Notes: generated from the letters alone by a model not told the origin. A stretch of 64,000 nt of DNA from Salinicola socius (GCF_001937195.1 NZ_MSDO01000017.1:186001-250000), one strand, 5' to 3'; positions 9,530-18,518 are shown, counted from the stretch's first letter. Translations and numbers: made by a program.

Positions 9530-10060
9530 TCAGCGTGGAGAGACCTGGAAATAGCCCACGTCACAGCCGTCTTCAGCACCGCTCTGAGTCTGCTCGGCGC
9601 GAGTGCGAACGTCGCTACCGCGCGCTTCGAGAATCTGATCCATCGCGCCGGCAAACCAGCCGGTGAACATGTACTCCTCGCGCTTGCCGGTCTTGCCGAG
9701 CTGGTAGACGAAACAGGAGTGCTCGAGGCGTACTCGAGCGGTTCCCGCGTCGAGCTCGATCGCCTCGGTGACGAACTTACCCCAGCCCCGCTGGGACAAT
9801 CGGTTCATGTAGTGCTCGAACACTTCGACACCCTCGATGCCATGCAGCTCGGCTTCCTTCTCGCACCAGAACCAGGCCGACTTGTAGCCGGCGTCGTAGA
9901 GGATCCTCGCGTAAGTCTCGACGCCCAGCGCTTGCTCGACGGCCGTATGGTTGTTGATGAAGAAGTGCCGCGGCACGTAGAGCATCGGCAGTGCATCGGT
10001 CGTCCAGACACCAGTATCGCTGTCCACGTCGATCGGCAGTTCCGGGGCTATTTGGGTCAT
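9530..10060 (-). CDS. DUF5943-type protein of the dimethylglycine operon
   Basis: A 176-residue soluble protein equivalent in position to PA5397, between the dipeptidase and dgcA. The fold may be related to 4-vinyl reductase (V4R) small-molecule-binding domains; that is from memory of the family and is uncertain. Start ATG 10058-10060 (MTQIAPELP) has GAGGTAA upstream; the open frame extends further only into the intergenic region. Conservation within dgc operons suggests an accessory role in betaine catabolism, but no activity can be assigned. Confidence 0.8.
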   Translation of the reverse strand: MTQIAPELPIDVDSDTGVWTTDALPMLYVPRHFFINNHTAVEQALGVETYARILYDAGYKSAWFWCEKEAELHGIEGVEVFEHYMNRLSQRGWGKFVTEAIELDAGTARVRLEHSCFVYQLGKTGKREEYMFTGWFAGAMDQILEARGSDVRTRAEQTQSGAEDGCDVGYFQVSPR

Positions 10061-10125
10061 TTCGGTTACCTCAAGAATTGTTCTTTGGCACGAGCCAAAC
10101 CTTCCAAGACGCTCGAGGAGCCGGC

Positions 10126-11103
10126 TTATTCGCCCCAGACGTCGCGTAGTGTCCGCACCCAGTTCTCTCCCATGATCTTGCGCACCACCGGCTCGGAGAG
10201 TCCGTGGTCCAGCAGCGCCTGAGTCAGGTTGGGGAACTCGCCGATGGTGCGGATGCCCTTGGGATTGATGATCTCGCCGAAGCGGGTCAGGCGGCGCGCG
10301 TAGCCCTTGTCGTGGGTCAGCCACTCGAAGAAGGCTTCGTCCTGGCCCTGGGTGAAGTCAGTACCGATGCCGATGGCGTCTTCGCCGACGATATTCATGA
10401 TGTAGACGATCGCTTCGACGTAATCCTCGATCGTGGCGTTGACGCCGGCACGCAGGAACGGGGTGAACATGGTGACGCCGACGAAACCGCCGTGATCGGC
10501 GATGAACTTGAGCTCGTCGTCACGCTTGTTGCGGGGATGTTCCTTGAGTCCGGTAGGCAGGCAGTGGGAGTAGCAGACCGGTTTTTTCGACTCGAGGATG
10601 ACTTCTTCCGAGGTCTTGGAGCCGACGTGAGAGAGATCGCACATCATCCCGACCCGATTCATCTCGGCGATCACTTCGCGCCCGTAGCCGGAGAGCCCGC
10701 CGTCGCGCTCGTAGCAGCCGGTGCCGACCAGATTCTGGGTGTTGTAGCAGAGCTGGGTAATCCCGACACCGAGCTTCTTGAAGATCTCGATGTAGCCGAG
10801 CTTGTCTTCGAAGGCGTAGGCGTTCTGGAAACCCAGGATGATGCCGGTCTTGCCCTCCTCCTTGGCGCGAGTGATATCGCGGGTGGTATGCACCGGACGC
10901 ACCAGCTCGGCGTTGTCACGCATCAACTGATTGACGCCAACGATGTTGTCGACGGTGGATTCGAAGTCCTCCCATACCGAAACGGTGCAGTTGGCGGCCG
11001 TCAGCCCTCCCTTGCGCATATCCTCGAACAGGGCACGATCCCATTTGGCGATGATCAGGCCATCGATGATGATGGCGTCGTCGTGGAGCGTTGACGTCGG
11101 CAT
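10126..11103 (-). CDS. M19 renal-dipeptidase-like protein of the dimethylglycine operon
   Basis: A 325-residue membrane-dipeptidase (M19) family protein, first gene of the operon and equivalent to PA5396. Start ATG 11101-11103 has a strong AAGGAGGAG site. Recognisable family blocks are MCDLSHVG, CYSHCLPTGLKEHPRN and GIGTDFTQG. The usual N-terminal HxD metal-binding pair of M19 (IDGHND in typical members) is replaced by IDGLII at residues 13-18, so a normal two-zinc site looks incomplete. Its role in betaine catabolism is unclear; it may not be a dipeptidase. Confidence 0.87.
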   Translation of the reverse strand: MPTSTLHDDAIIIDGLIIAKWDRALFEDMRKGGLTAANCTVSVWEDFESTVDNIVGVNQLMRDNAELVRPVHTTRDITRAKEEGKTGIILGFQNAYAFEDKLGYIEIFKKLGVGITQLCYNTQNLVGTGCYERDGGLSGYGREVIAEMNRVGMMCDLSHVGSKTSEEVILESKKPVCYSHCLPTGLKEHPRNKRDDELKFIADHGGFVGVTMFTPFLRAGVNATIEDYVEAIVYIMNIVGEDAIGIGTDFTQGQDEAFFEWLTHDKGYARRLTRFGEIINPKGIRTIGEFPNLTQALLDHGLSEPVVRKIMGENWVRTLRDVWGE

Positions 11104-11389
11104 GCGGAACTCCTCCTTGGTTTGTGCGCCTTTCAGGCCGTCGCGGCGTCGGATGGTGCGACCGGAGACCAGAAGACGAGCGTTCCGCGCAGCATATCCC
11201 CGCGCTCGCCTCACCCGACGACCGAAAGCGAATCCGAGTGTTCCGATTGCGCCACCTTCAATGTCCTGTACGCGACAGCGCGAGCCGGCGGTGCCGACGA
11301 TGCGAAGCGAGATTGACGCACGCGGGCGCGTTGGATAGAACGTTCAGATCCGCTGCTCACTACCGTCTCTGCCAGGGAAGACAGACCGA

Positions 11390-12127
11390 ATGTCCGATAT
11401 CGAACCATCGCGCCAGTCCAGCGGATGGCTGACAGGCGTGCGCGAGGCGATGCCCCTGCTGGGCGGCTACATCCCGGTGGCCGTCTCGTTCGGCCTGATC
11501 TCCACCCAGGCCGGCTTCAGTACCGCCGAAACCCTGGCGATCTCGGCCCTGATCTACGCCGGGGCCTCGCAGTTCCTGTTCGTCGGCATGATCGCCAGCG
11601 GCTCTCCGCTGTGGCTGACCGTGGCGATGACCCTGCTGATCAACGTGCGCCATGTCGTCTACGCCCCCAACATCGCCCCTTGGCTGCCGCAGAGCCGCTG
11701 GTGGCCGTGGCTGATGCACGGTCTGACCGATCAGGTCTTCGCCCTGGCCCACAGCCGTTTGCCCCAGTTGCCGGCATCCCGGCGTGTCGGCTGGTTCTTC
11801 GGTGCGGCCATGCTCGCCTGGCTCAGCTGGATCGCAGGCTCCCTGCTGGGCGCGGTCGCAGGGGAATGGCTGACGAGCCGCTGGCCGTTGCTCGGCGAAG
11901 TGATGCCCTTCGCGCTGCCGGCGCTGTTTCTGGTATTGATCGTGCCGCGATTCACCTCGCGGCGCTGGGCGGCCGCACTCGGTGTCACCATTGCCATCGC
12001 TCTGCTCTGCACGTTGACGGGATTGACCAATATCGGGATTCCGCTGGCAGCCGCCTGCGGCGCGCTCTGCTTCTACATGATCCGCCTGCCGGAGACGGCC
12101 GGGCCCACCCGGGGAGGACGCCCATGA
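11390..12127 (+). CDS. azlC: AzlC family branched-chain amino acid exporter, large subunit
   Basis: A 245-residue polytopic membrane protein with the AzlC hallmarks: GGYIPVAVSFGL near residue 25, ALIYAGASQFLFVG near 52 and LLINVRHVVYAP near 82. AzlC with AzlD exports branched-chain amino acids, including toxic analogues such as azaleucine, in Bacillus. The gene is divergent from the dgc operon, sharing a 286-bp intergenic region, and its stop overlaps azlD by ATGA. The ribosome site is weak (GGGAAG about 10 bases upstream). Confidence 0.88.
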   Translation: MSDIEPSRQSSGWLTGVREAMPLLGGYIPVAVSFGLISTQAGFSTAETLAISALIYAGASQFLFVGMIASGSPLWLTVAMTLLINVRHVVYAPNIAPWLPQSRWWPWLMHGLTDQVFALAHSRLPQLPASRRVGWFFGAAMLAWLSWIAGSLLGAVAGEWLTSRWPLLGEVMPFALPALFLVLIVPRFTSRRWAAALGVTIAIALLCTLTGLTNIGIPLAAACGALCFYMIRLPETAGPTRGGRP

Positions 12128-12471
12128 GCCTCTCACTCTGGATCGCCATGATCATCGCCGCTTTGGGCACCTATCTGCTCCGGCTGCTGCCACTGCTGTG
12201 GATACAGCGGCGACTGACGCGTACCGATGACGACGGCCCTGTCGATGCACTGCCGAAGTGGCTGGTGATTCTGGGCCCGATGATGATCGCCGCGGTGCTG
12301 GGCGTGTCGCTGGTGCCACGGACTGCCGATGTCCCCGGTTGGCTGGCGACGGTCATCGGACTCGGTGTGACGCTCGCGGTGTGGCGGCGGACACGCTCGT
12401 TGGGTTGGCCGGTGGTGGCTGGCGTATTCACTTTCGGGCTGATGGTCGTTGCGACCAGAATGGTCGTCTAG
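12124..12471 (+). CDS. azlD: AzlD family branched-chain amino acid exporter, small subunit
   Basis: A 115-residue hydrophobic protein with three to four membrane spans. The GTYLLRLLPLL segment near residue 15 and its position directly after azlC (ATGA overlap) identify AzlD. It is required with AzlC for export. A GC-rich hairpin at 12492-12515 follows and probably ends the transcript against the convergent regulator gene. Confidence 0.88.
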   Translation: MSLSLWIAMIIAALGTYLLRLLPLLWIQRRLTRTDDDGPVDALPKWLVILGPMMIAAVLGVSLVPRTADVPGWLATVIGLGVTLAVWRRTRSLGWPVVAGVFTFGLMVVATRMVV

Positions 12472-12491
12472 GTGACGCGGGCGAAACGACA

Positions 12492-12515
12492 TCGGGCGGC
12501 CCTGGGGCCGCCCGA
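12492..12515. terminator. perfect GC hairpin between convergent azlD and gbdR-like gene
   Basis: A 10-bp perfect stem (TCGGGCGGCC / GGCCGCCCGA) with a CTGG loop sits between two convergent stops. There is no clear U-run on either side, so termination efficiency is uncertain. Confidence 0.5.
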
Positions 12516-12540
12516 CCGATAGCGTTCCGATCCACCGCCT

Positions 12541-13662
12541 TCAGCCCAGCGCGATGCTGGCGTAGGTCGGCTCTCCCCGAGCATGGCTCAAGGCGACGGT
12601 GGCGCTGCTGGACTGCATCAGCGGTTCGCTGCCCGCCAGCGGGATTATCGCCGGCTCCAGCCTTCGAATCTTCAGCGTCTCGCCGCGATCCTCACGCGGT
12701 GGCGTACCGAAAAACTCCCGGTAGCACTTCGAGAAATGCGGCGTGGAGACGAAACCGCACGCCGAGGCGATTTCGATGATCGGCAGCGGCGTCTGCTTGA
12801 GCAGCTGCCGCGCTCGCGTCAGTCGCAGCTTGAGATAGTAGCGCGACGGCGAACAGTGGAGATGACGCTGGAACAGGCGTTCCAGCTGGCGCCGGGAGAC
12901 GTCGACGTAGTTCGCCAGTTCGTCGAGCTCGATCGGCTCCTCGATATTGGCTTCCATCAACGCCACGATTTCCAGCAGCTTGGGCTGCGTGGTGCCCAGC
13001 ACATGCTTGAGCGGCACCCGCTGCTGATCTTCCTCGCCCCGCACCCGTTCGTAGATGAACATCTCGGAGATGGCCGCCGACAGCTCCCGACCGTGATCGC
13101 GCCCGATCAGATTGAGCATCATGTCCAGCGGCGCGGTCCCCCCGGAAGCGGTGAAGCGATCGCGATCGATCGAGAACAGCCGCGTGCTCCAGGCCGTGCG
13201 CGGATAGGCTTCCTGAATCGCGGCCAGACACTCCCAATGGATGCTGGCATCGTAACCATTCAGCAGGCCGGCCTGAGCCAGCGCCCAGCTACCGGTACAC
13301 ACCGAACCGATTCGCCGTAGCTGGCGTTGACGGCTCTGCAGCCAGGTCAGCAATGCCGGCGTAACGGAGCGCTGCGGCGCGACGCCGCCACATACTACCA
13401 GCCAGTCGAGTCTCAACGGCGCGTGAGCGCTGGCGTCCGGCGTCACCTGCATGCCGTCGCTGGCTCTCACCGGCGCCCCGTCCATCGTCATTACGTACCA
13501 GCGGTAGAGTTCGCGGCCGGCGAGCTGGTTGGCCATGCGCAACGGCTCGATCGCCGAGGCGAGCGAGATCAGGGTGAAGTCTTCCAGCAGCAGAAAACCG
13601 AGTGTCTGGGGCTCAGGCGCAGCGCCTTTTCGGGCGGCGCCTTGAGGGGGATAGATTGCCAT
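12541..13662 (-). CDS. gbdR: GbdR-like AraC/GlxA family regulator of glycine betaine catabolism
   Basis: A 373-residue regulator with an N-terminal DJ-1/PfpI-like (GATase1) sensor domain (GSVCTGSWALA near residue 120) and a C-terminal AraC helix-turn-helix pair (about residues 225-320: VSRRQLERLFQRHL, IASACGFVSTPHFSK). A tail of about 50 residues follows the DNA-binding domain, as in Pseudomonas GbdR, which senses betaine and dimethylglycine and activates the gbc/dgc genes. Close linkage to the dgc operon supports that role. Start ATG 13660-13662 has TTGGAGGAG. Related GlxA regulators (carnitine, sarcosine) cannot be wholly excluded. Confidence 0.82.
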   Translation of the reverse strand: MAIYPPQGAARKGAAPEPQTLGFLLLEDFTLISLASAIEPLRMANQLAGRELYRWYVMTMDGAPVRASDGMQVTPDASAHAPLRLDWLVVCGGVAPQRSVTPALLTWLQSRQRQLRRIGSVCTGSWALAQAGLLNGYDASIHWECLAAIQEAYPRTAWSTRLFSIDRDRFTASGGTAPLDMMLNLIGRDHGRELSAAISEMFIYERVRGEEDQQRVPLKHVLGTTQPKLLEIVALMEANIEEPIELDELANYVDVSRRQLERLFQRHLHCSPSRYYLKLRLTRARQLLKQTPLPIIEIASACGFVSTPHFSKCYREFFGTPPREDRGETLKIRRLEPAIIPLAGSEPLMQSSSATVALSHARGEPTYASIALG

Positions 13663-14053
13663 TTCACTTCTCCTCCAAGGATATAACGGTGGTTATTGTT
13701 ATTACGGTTCCCTGGCGTCTGTCGCTCTCGGTCCATGGCGATTCATCAGCGCTGGACAGCTCCTGACAGCGACCGTTATCCGACTGTCCTTGCGTCTTTT
13801 CGGTCTGATTCGACTGTAATCCCTGTGACGGTACGACGCATGCGTTTTTATCTCTGCGCGACATCGTCATCGTCATTAGGCACCTCGATGTCGTTTTTAG
13901 AACAAACTATCTCCCCACGCTGCAGCGGTGTCGCGATTCGAGCAGAACGTGAAAAAGTGTTACCGGGCGGAGGTGATAACGAGTATCATTCACAGCGTTA
14001 CCGTTACCCTTGTCGCCTCGTCGTTCGCCGCGACCCACCGTGGGATTTCTGCC
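13663..14053. other. divergent intergenic region between gbdR-like gene and efeU
   Basis: This 391-bp gap carries no convincing gene. It holds the outward promoter of the regulator, near an AT-rich GTTATTGTTATTACGG stretch at 13690-13706, and the Fur-box-containing efe promoter at 13960-13993. Upstream in-frame codons continuous with efeU exist from 13928 but have no ribosome site. Confidence 0.6.
13975..13993 (+). promoter_or_regulatory. putative Fur box overlapping the efe operon -10 element
   Basis: The 19-mer starting GATAACGAG and ending ATCATTCAC matches the GATAATGATAATCATTATC Fur consensus at 14 of 19 positions. It overlaps a possible -10 (TATCAT, 13984-13989; 5 of 6) and lies 60 bp before the efeU start. 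This is consistent with iron repression of the ferrous uptake operon. The -35 (TTACCG, 13960-13965) is poor. Confidence 0.65.
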
Positions 14054-14902
14054 ATGTTGGTACCGTTTCTGATCATGCTGAGAGAGGGGCTGGAAGCCGC
14101 TCTCGTCGTCGGCATCATTGCCAGCTATCTACGCCAGACCGGTCGCGCCGCCTGGATGCCTGCGGTGTGGATCGGCATTTTTCTGGCGGTCTCCTTCGCC
14201 CTGTTCGTCGGCGCCGGGCTGCAGTTTGCGAGCGCGGAGTTCCCGCAGCGCCAGCAGGAACTGTTCGAAGCGATAGTGGGCTTCTTCGCCGTCGGCGTTC
14301 TGACCTGGATGGTGCTGTGGATGCGCCGCGCCGCTCGCGGTATGCGCGACGAGCTGACACAGGCGCTCGACCAGGCGTTCCGCAGCGGTCGGCGGCACAC
14401 CTACGCGCTGATCGCGATGGTATTTCTCGCCGTGGCGCGCGAAGGACTGGAATCGATCTTCTTTCTGCTGGCGGTCTTTCAGCAGAGTCACGGCGCTCAT
14501 GCACCACTGGGGGCACTCCTCGGTCTGGGCCTGGCCGCGCTCATCGGTCTGGCACTCTACCGCGGCAGCCTGCGGTTACCGCTGGGGCACTTCTTCCGGG
14601 CCACCGGTCTGTTCATTCTGCTGGTCGCCGCCGGGCTGCTTTCGGGGTCCGTCCGCGCGCTGCATGAAGCGGGACTCTGGAACCATGCTCAGCAAGTGGT
14701 TTTCGACCTGAGCGATAGCCTGCCGCTGGATACGCCGTTGGGTTCGCTGTTCTCCGGCATCTTCGGCTATCAACCAGCGCCGACCGTCAGCGAGGTCGTG
14801 GCATACCTCGGCTATCTGCTCGTTGCGCTGTGGCTGTTACGCACGCCCTCGGCGCGAGCCTACGTAACGGCGCCGGCGTCTTCCCGGCAGGAACGAGACT
14901 GA
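14054..14902 (+). CDS. efeU: EfeU/FTR1 family ferrous iron permease
   Basis: A 282-residue FTR1-type permease with about seven membrane spans. The two diagnostic REGLE iron-binding motifs are at residues 10-14 and 129-133. In E. coli, EfeU imports Fe2+ with EfeO and EfeB under acidic or aerobic conditions. The start chosen is ATG 14054 (MLVPFLIMLREG), which puts the first motif at the usual distance from the N terminus; a longer frame to 13928 crosses the Fur box. It is first in an operon with efeO only 3 bp downstream. Confidence 0.92.
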   Translation: MLVPFLIMLREGLEAALVVGIIASYLRQTGRAAWMPAVWIGIFLAVSFALFVGAGLQFASAEFPQRQQELFEAIVGFFAVGVLTWMVLWMRRAARGMRDELTQALDQAFRSGRRHTYALIAMVFLAVAREGLESIFFLLAVFQQSHGAHAPLGALLGLGLAALIGLALYRGSLRLPLGHFFRATGLFILLVAAGLLSGSVRALHEAGLWNHAQQVVFDLSDSLPLDTPLGSLFSGIFGYQPAPTVSEVVAYLGYLLVALWLLRTPSARAYVTAPASSRQERD

Positions 14903-14905
14903 CCC

Positions 14906-16063
14906 ATGACCCGGACCGCCGCTCAACTTGCCCCGCCATCACCGCGCGCCATGCGCCTGGGCCTGGTGCTTTCCCTGCTCCTGATGATCGTCGCGCTGGG
15001 CGTTTTCACGCTCTCGCTGAAGGCCGTTCAGCCCGTCGGCGACAGTGATTACATCGTCAACGTCACCGCCACCGGCTGTCAGCCCGATCAACTGGAAGTC
15101 GCCGCCGGACGACGCACCTTCACCGTGGTCAACCAGTCCGACCGCGCCATCGAATGGGAGATCATCGACGGCGTGATGGTGCTCGCGGAGCGCGAGAATA
15201 TCGCGCCCGGATTGCGTCAGCCGCTGACCGCCACGCTGAAAGCCGGCGACTACGTGATGACCTGCGGCCTGCTCAGCAACCCGCAGGGTGCGCTGCATGT
15301 CAGGGCCAGCGAGTCGGACGCCGAAGCTTCGCCACTTCCGGCGACCGCCTTCATCGGGCCATTGGCGGAATATCGCGTCTATACCACCCTGCAGCTGCGA
15401 AAGCTGCAGGCCAGCGCCGGCGACCTGCGCGATGCCATCGCCACCGATGACCTCGAGGCGGCCCGCCAGGCGTTCCGCCAGGCGCGTCGTATCGATCTGC
15501 ATCTGGCCATGCCGATCGGTCTTTACAGCGATCTCGATCAGCGTCTCAACGCTCATGCCGACGATTTCGAGAAACGCGGTGAGGACCCTGAATTCGTCGG
15601 CTTCCATCGGCTTGCCGAGGGCCTGTTCACCGATGAAAGCACTGCCGGGTTGAACGCGATTGCCGACCGGCTGGTCACGGATGTGGACACGCTTGCCGCT
15701 CGACTCAAGAGTGCATCGATTCCTCCCGCGCAGCTGGCCGACGGCACCGCTCGCGTGCTCGAGACGTGGCTCGACCATCACCGTGACGACCGCACCATCG
15801 GGGAGCGTGATCTCGACGATCTCGTGGCACTGACGGAAGGCGCCGACAAGATCGTCTCGTTGCTCTCGCCGCTGCTGGAGCGTCAGTCTCCCGATACCTT
15901 GCAGACGCTCCAGACCCAGTTGAATTCGCTGCAGCAGGAACTCCCGACCGCGTCCGGATCATCGACATCGGGGCAAGGCGACGCCGATGGCCTGCTGCGG
16001 GCGACCGATGCCGTGGCCAAGTCGCTCGCCGGCATCAACCAAGCTCTCACTCTGGAAGGTTAA
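14906..16063 (+). CDS. efeO: EfeO: cupredoxin plus imelysin (M75) iron-uptake protein
   Basis: A 385-residue exported protein anchored or secreted through a hydrophobic segment at about residues 17-37. The N-terminal cupredoxin domain includes GCQPDQ near 58 and a YVMTCG copper/iron-site loop near 113. The M75 imelysin domain covers about 140-380. It delivers ferrous iron to EfeU. The M75 signature normally reads HxxE; here it is His234-Arg-Leu-Ala-Glu238, so the glutamate is displaced by one residue, unlike the intact HRLE in the second imelysin protein of this operon. Confidence 0.9.
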   Translation: MTRTAAQLAPPSPRAMRLGLVLSLLLMIVALGVFTLSLKAVQPVGDSDYIVNVTATGCQPDQLEVAAGRRTFTVVNQSDRAIEWEIIDGVMVLAERENIAPGLRQPLTATLKAGDYVMTCGLLSNPQGALHVRASESDAEASPLPATAFIGPLAEYRVYTTLQLRKLQASAGDLRDAIATDDLEAARQAFRQARRIDLHLAMPIGLYSDLDQRLNAHADDFEKRGEDPEFVGFHRLAEGLFTDESTAGLNAIADRLVTDVDTLAARLKSASIPPAQLADGTARVLETWLDHHRDDRTIGERDLDDLVALTEGADKIVSLLSPLLERQSPDTLQTLQTQLNSLQQELPTASGSSTSGQGDADGLLRATDAVAKSLAGINQALTLEG

Positions 16064-16087
16064 TCGACACCGGTCAGGTCACCGCTT

Positions 16088-17542
16088 ATGAGCCAATCAG
16101 ATCGTTCTTCACGCTGCCCTTTCACCACTCTGCAGACAGCGTGTCAGCAGACGACGTCTCAAAAGACAAAGCCTCAAAAGACAAAGCCTCAGCAGGCAGA
16201 CGACCGGCAGGCAGGTCATCCGCCAACGGATCCCCCGTCGCCCGCCCACGCCGAGCGCCGCCGTTTTCTCAAGGGCGCCAGCTTGACCGGCCTGGGACTG
16301 GGTCTAGGGTTCACCGGTCTCGGTGGAGCCTGTCCGGCCCGGGCATTGGCCGCCACCGGACACGGCGAAGATGTCACCAGCGCGCCGCAGCAACAGGATG
16401 CCGAGCTGCGCTACCCCTTTCACGGCGAGCATCAGCAGGGCATCGTCACACCCCGCCCCGCGACCGGCATGCTGGTGGCGTTCGACGTACTGGCGCGAGA
16501 TCGGGACGACCTCGAAAAACTGATGAGGGTTCTGACCGAGCGCATCGCCTTTTTGACCCAGGGCGGCAGGATACCCGAACGCGATCCGCTGTTCCCGCCG
16601 CCGGACTCCGGCACTCTGGGTCCCGTGATCGCCCCTGACGGGTTGACCGTGACCGTCGCGGTCGGCGACTCCCTGTTCGACGAACGCTACGGTCTGGCGA
16701 GTGCCCGGCCGAAACGCCTGCAGCGCATGGAAGGTTTTCCCAACGACGCCCTGGACGCCGCCCGCTGTCATGGCGACCTCGCGCTGCAGATCTGCGCCAA
16801 CACGCTGGATACCGGCTATCACGCCCTGCGCGACATCATCAAGAACACGCCGGGACTGCTGATGGTGCGCTGGAAGCAGGAAGGCACCGTACCGCTGCTG
16901 CCGCCCGCGCCGGGCGATATCGATGGCAGTGCCCGCAACTTCCTCGGCTTCCGCGACGGCTCCGCCAATCCCGACGGCGACGACGAGGCGCTGATGGATG
17001 AGCTGGTGTGGGTCGGTCGGGATCATGACGAGCCGGCCTGGGCACAAGGCGGCAGTTACCTCGCGGCGCGCATCATCCGCAATTTCGTCGAACGCTGGGA
17101 TCGTACCCCGTTGAATGAGCAGGAGACGATCTTCGGCCGGCGCAAGATGAGCGGCGCGCCGCTTTCCGACGGCGCCGCGGAAGGCAGGGAGCAGGACGTG
17201 CCCGATTACACGCTGGATCCGGAGGGCAAGATCACCCCGCTCGACGCGCATATCCGCCTGGCCAATCCTCGCACGCCCGCCACTGAGAAAAATCGCATCC
17301 TGCGGCGCCCGTTCAATTACTCCAACGGCGTCGAGGCCAACGGACAGCTGGACATGGGCCTTTTGTTCCTCTGTTTCCAGGCCGATCTGGAAGCCGGTTT
17401 CATTACTGTCCAGCGTCGCCTGGATGGTGAACCGCTGGAGGAGTACATCAAGCCGGTGGGCGGTGGCTATTTCTTCGTCTTGCCTGGCGCGAGAGACGAT
17501 AACGATTACCTGGGGCGCAGCCTGCTGGCGGCGACCGCTTGA
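16088..17542 (+). CDS. efeB: EfeB: Tat-exported DyP-type heme peroxidase
   Basis: A 484-residue dye-decolorising peroxidase. The twin-arginine signal RRRFLK is at residues 57-62 and followed by a glycine-rich hydrophobic stretch, so folded heme enzyme is exported by Tat. The DyP GFRDG motif lies at 287-291 with catalytic Asp290. In EfeUOB systems it oxidises or extracts iron for EfeO. The 55 residues before the Tat motif are unusually long and contain a KTKPQ duplication encoded by a perfect 15-bp tandem repeat at 16158-16187. No later Met fits before the Tat motif. Confidence 0.92.
   Translation: MSQSDRSSRCPFTTLQTACQQTTSQKTKPQKTKPQQADDRQAGHPPTDPPSPAHAERRRFLKGASLTGLGLGLGFTGLGGACPARALAATGHGEDVTSAPQQQDAELRYPFHGEHQQGIVTPRPATGMLVAFDVLARDRDDLEKLMRVLTERIAFLTQGGRIPERDPLFPPPDSGTLGPVIAPDGLTVTVAVGDSLFDERYGLASARPKRLQRMEGFPNDALDAARCHGDLALQICANTLDTGYHALRDIIKNTPGLLMVRWKQEGTVPLLPPAPGDIDGSARNFLGFRDGSANPDGDDEALMDELVWVGRDHDEPAWAQGGSYLAARIIRNFVERWDRTPLNEQETIFGRRKMSGAPLSDGAAEGREQDVPDYTLDPEGKITPLDAHIRLANPRTPATEKNRILRRPFNYSNGVEANGQLDMGLLFLCFQADLEAGFITVQRRLDGEPLEEYIKPVGGGYFFVLPGARDDNDYLGRSLLAATA
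16158..16187 (+). repeat. 15-bp perfect tandem duplication inside efeB N-region
   Basis: Two head-to-tail copies of CTCAAAAGACAAAGC encode KTKPQ twice in the cytoplasmic n-region of the EfeB signal. Slippage here would change the protein by five residues without a frameshift. Confidence 0.9.
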
Positions 17543-17638
17543 GCCAATTCGATTTTTGGAAGACGACATCGCTCGCGAAGACGGGCCGTGGATTCACGAC
17601 CGCCGACTGGCACCCGGATCATTCAATGGAGCCTCACA

Positions 17639-18496
17639 ATGAAAATACCGAAACCCTGCAAGACATCGAAAACCTGGATCGCGGCAGGCACCCTCGGCCT
17701 GCTGTCGGTGACCGCCACCGCGCAGGCTGCCGTGGCACCGGAGGCGCTGGTCGGCCCCGTCGCCGACTACAAGCTGTATGTCCTGGACAATCTGGAGCAA
17801 CTGGTCACGCATACCGAGGATTTCACCGCCGCGATCGAAGCCGGTGACTTGGCGAAGGCCAAGGCGCTCTATGCCCCCACGCGGGTGTACTACGAGCGCA
17901 TCGAGCCGATCGCCGAGCTGTTCGCCGATCTCGACGTCAGCATCGATGCTCGCGAAGACGACTACGAACAAGGGGTCGAGGATCCCGATTTCACCGGTTT
18001 CCATCGTCTGGAGTACGGGCTGTTCCACGACGCCAGCACCGATGGCATGAAGACCTATGCGCAAGGCCTCATGGCCGACGTCGAGGAGCTGGACAGCCGC
18101 GTTCAGGCGCTGACTTTTCCGCCGGAAACCGTCGTTGGCGGCGCTGCCGCACTGATGGAAGAGGTCGCAGCGACCAAGATCTCCGGTGAAGAGGATCGTT
18201 ACAGCCGCACCGATCTATGGGACTTTCAGGGCAACGTCGATGGCGCTCGCGAAATCTTCGAGCTGTTCAGGCCGCTGGCGGCCCAGGAAGACGCCGATTT
18301 CGTGGCGCGCGTCGAGGACAATTTCGACGACGTGGAAAAGACGCTGGCCGACTACCGCCTGGATCCCGACGATCCCCAGGCGGGGTTCGAATCCTATGAC
18401 GAGGTCAGCGATGCCGACCGTCGCGCCTTGACGGGTCCGGTAACGGTCCTCGCCGAGGATCTGTCGACGCTGCGCGGCCTGCTCGGATTGAACTGA
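17639..18496 (+). CDS. EfeM-like imelysin (M75) iron-uptake lipoprotein-type protein without cupredoxin domain
   Basis: A 285-residue exported protein with a signal peptide (cleavage near AQA-A, about residue 31) followed directly by an M75 domain. The metal motif HRLE is at 122-125 (FTGFHRLEYGLF). It lacks the cupredoxin domain of EfeO and therefore resembles the EfeM class. Start ATG 17639 with TGGAG upstream was chosen over a longer frame from 17588. It is the fourth gene of the efe operon, 96 bp after efeB, and is followed by a terminator. Confidence 0.87.
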   Translation: MKIPKPCKTSKTWIAAGTLGLLSVTATAQAAVAPEALVGPVADYKLYVLDNLEQLVTHTEDFTAAIEAGDLAKAKALYAPTRVYYERIEPIAELFADLDVSIDAREDDYEQGVEDPDFTGFHRLEYGLFHDASTDGMKTYAQGLMADVEELDSRVQALTFPPETVVGGAAALMEEVAATKISGEEDRYSRTDLWDFQGNVDGAREIFELFRPLAAQEDADFVARVEDNFDDVEKTLADYRLDPDDPQAGFESYDEVSDADRRALTGPVTVLAEDLSTLRGLLGLN

Positions 18497-18518
18497 GTCA
18501 TCCCGCGACAGTGTGCCG

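Noticed and set aside
7396-9666. Open frame of 756 codons antisense to dgcA
   Set aside because: Shadow of dgcA with the same low-complexity character; dgcA has intact motifs throughout.
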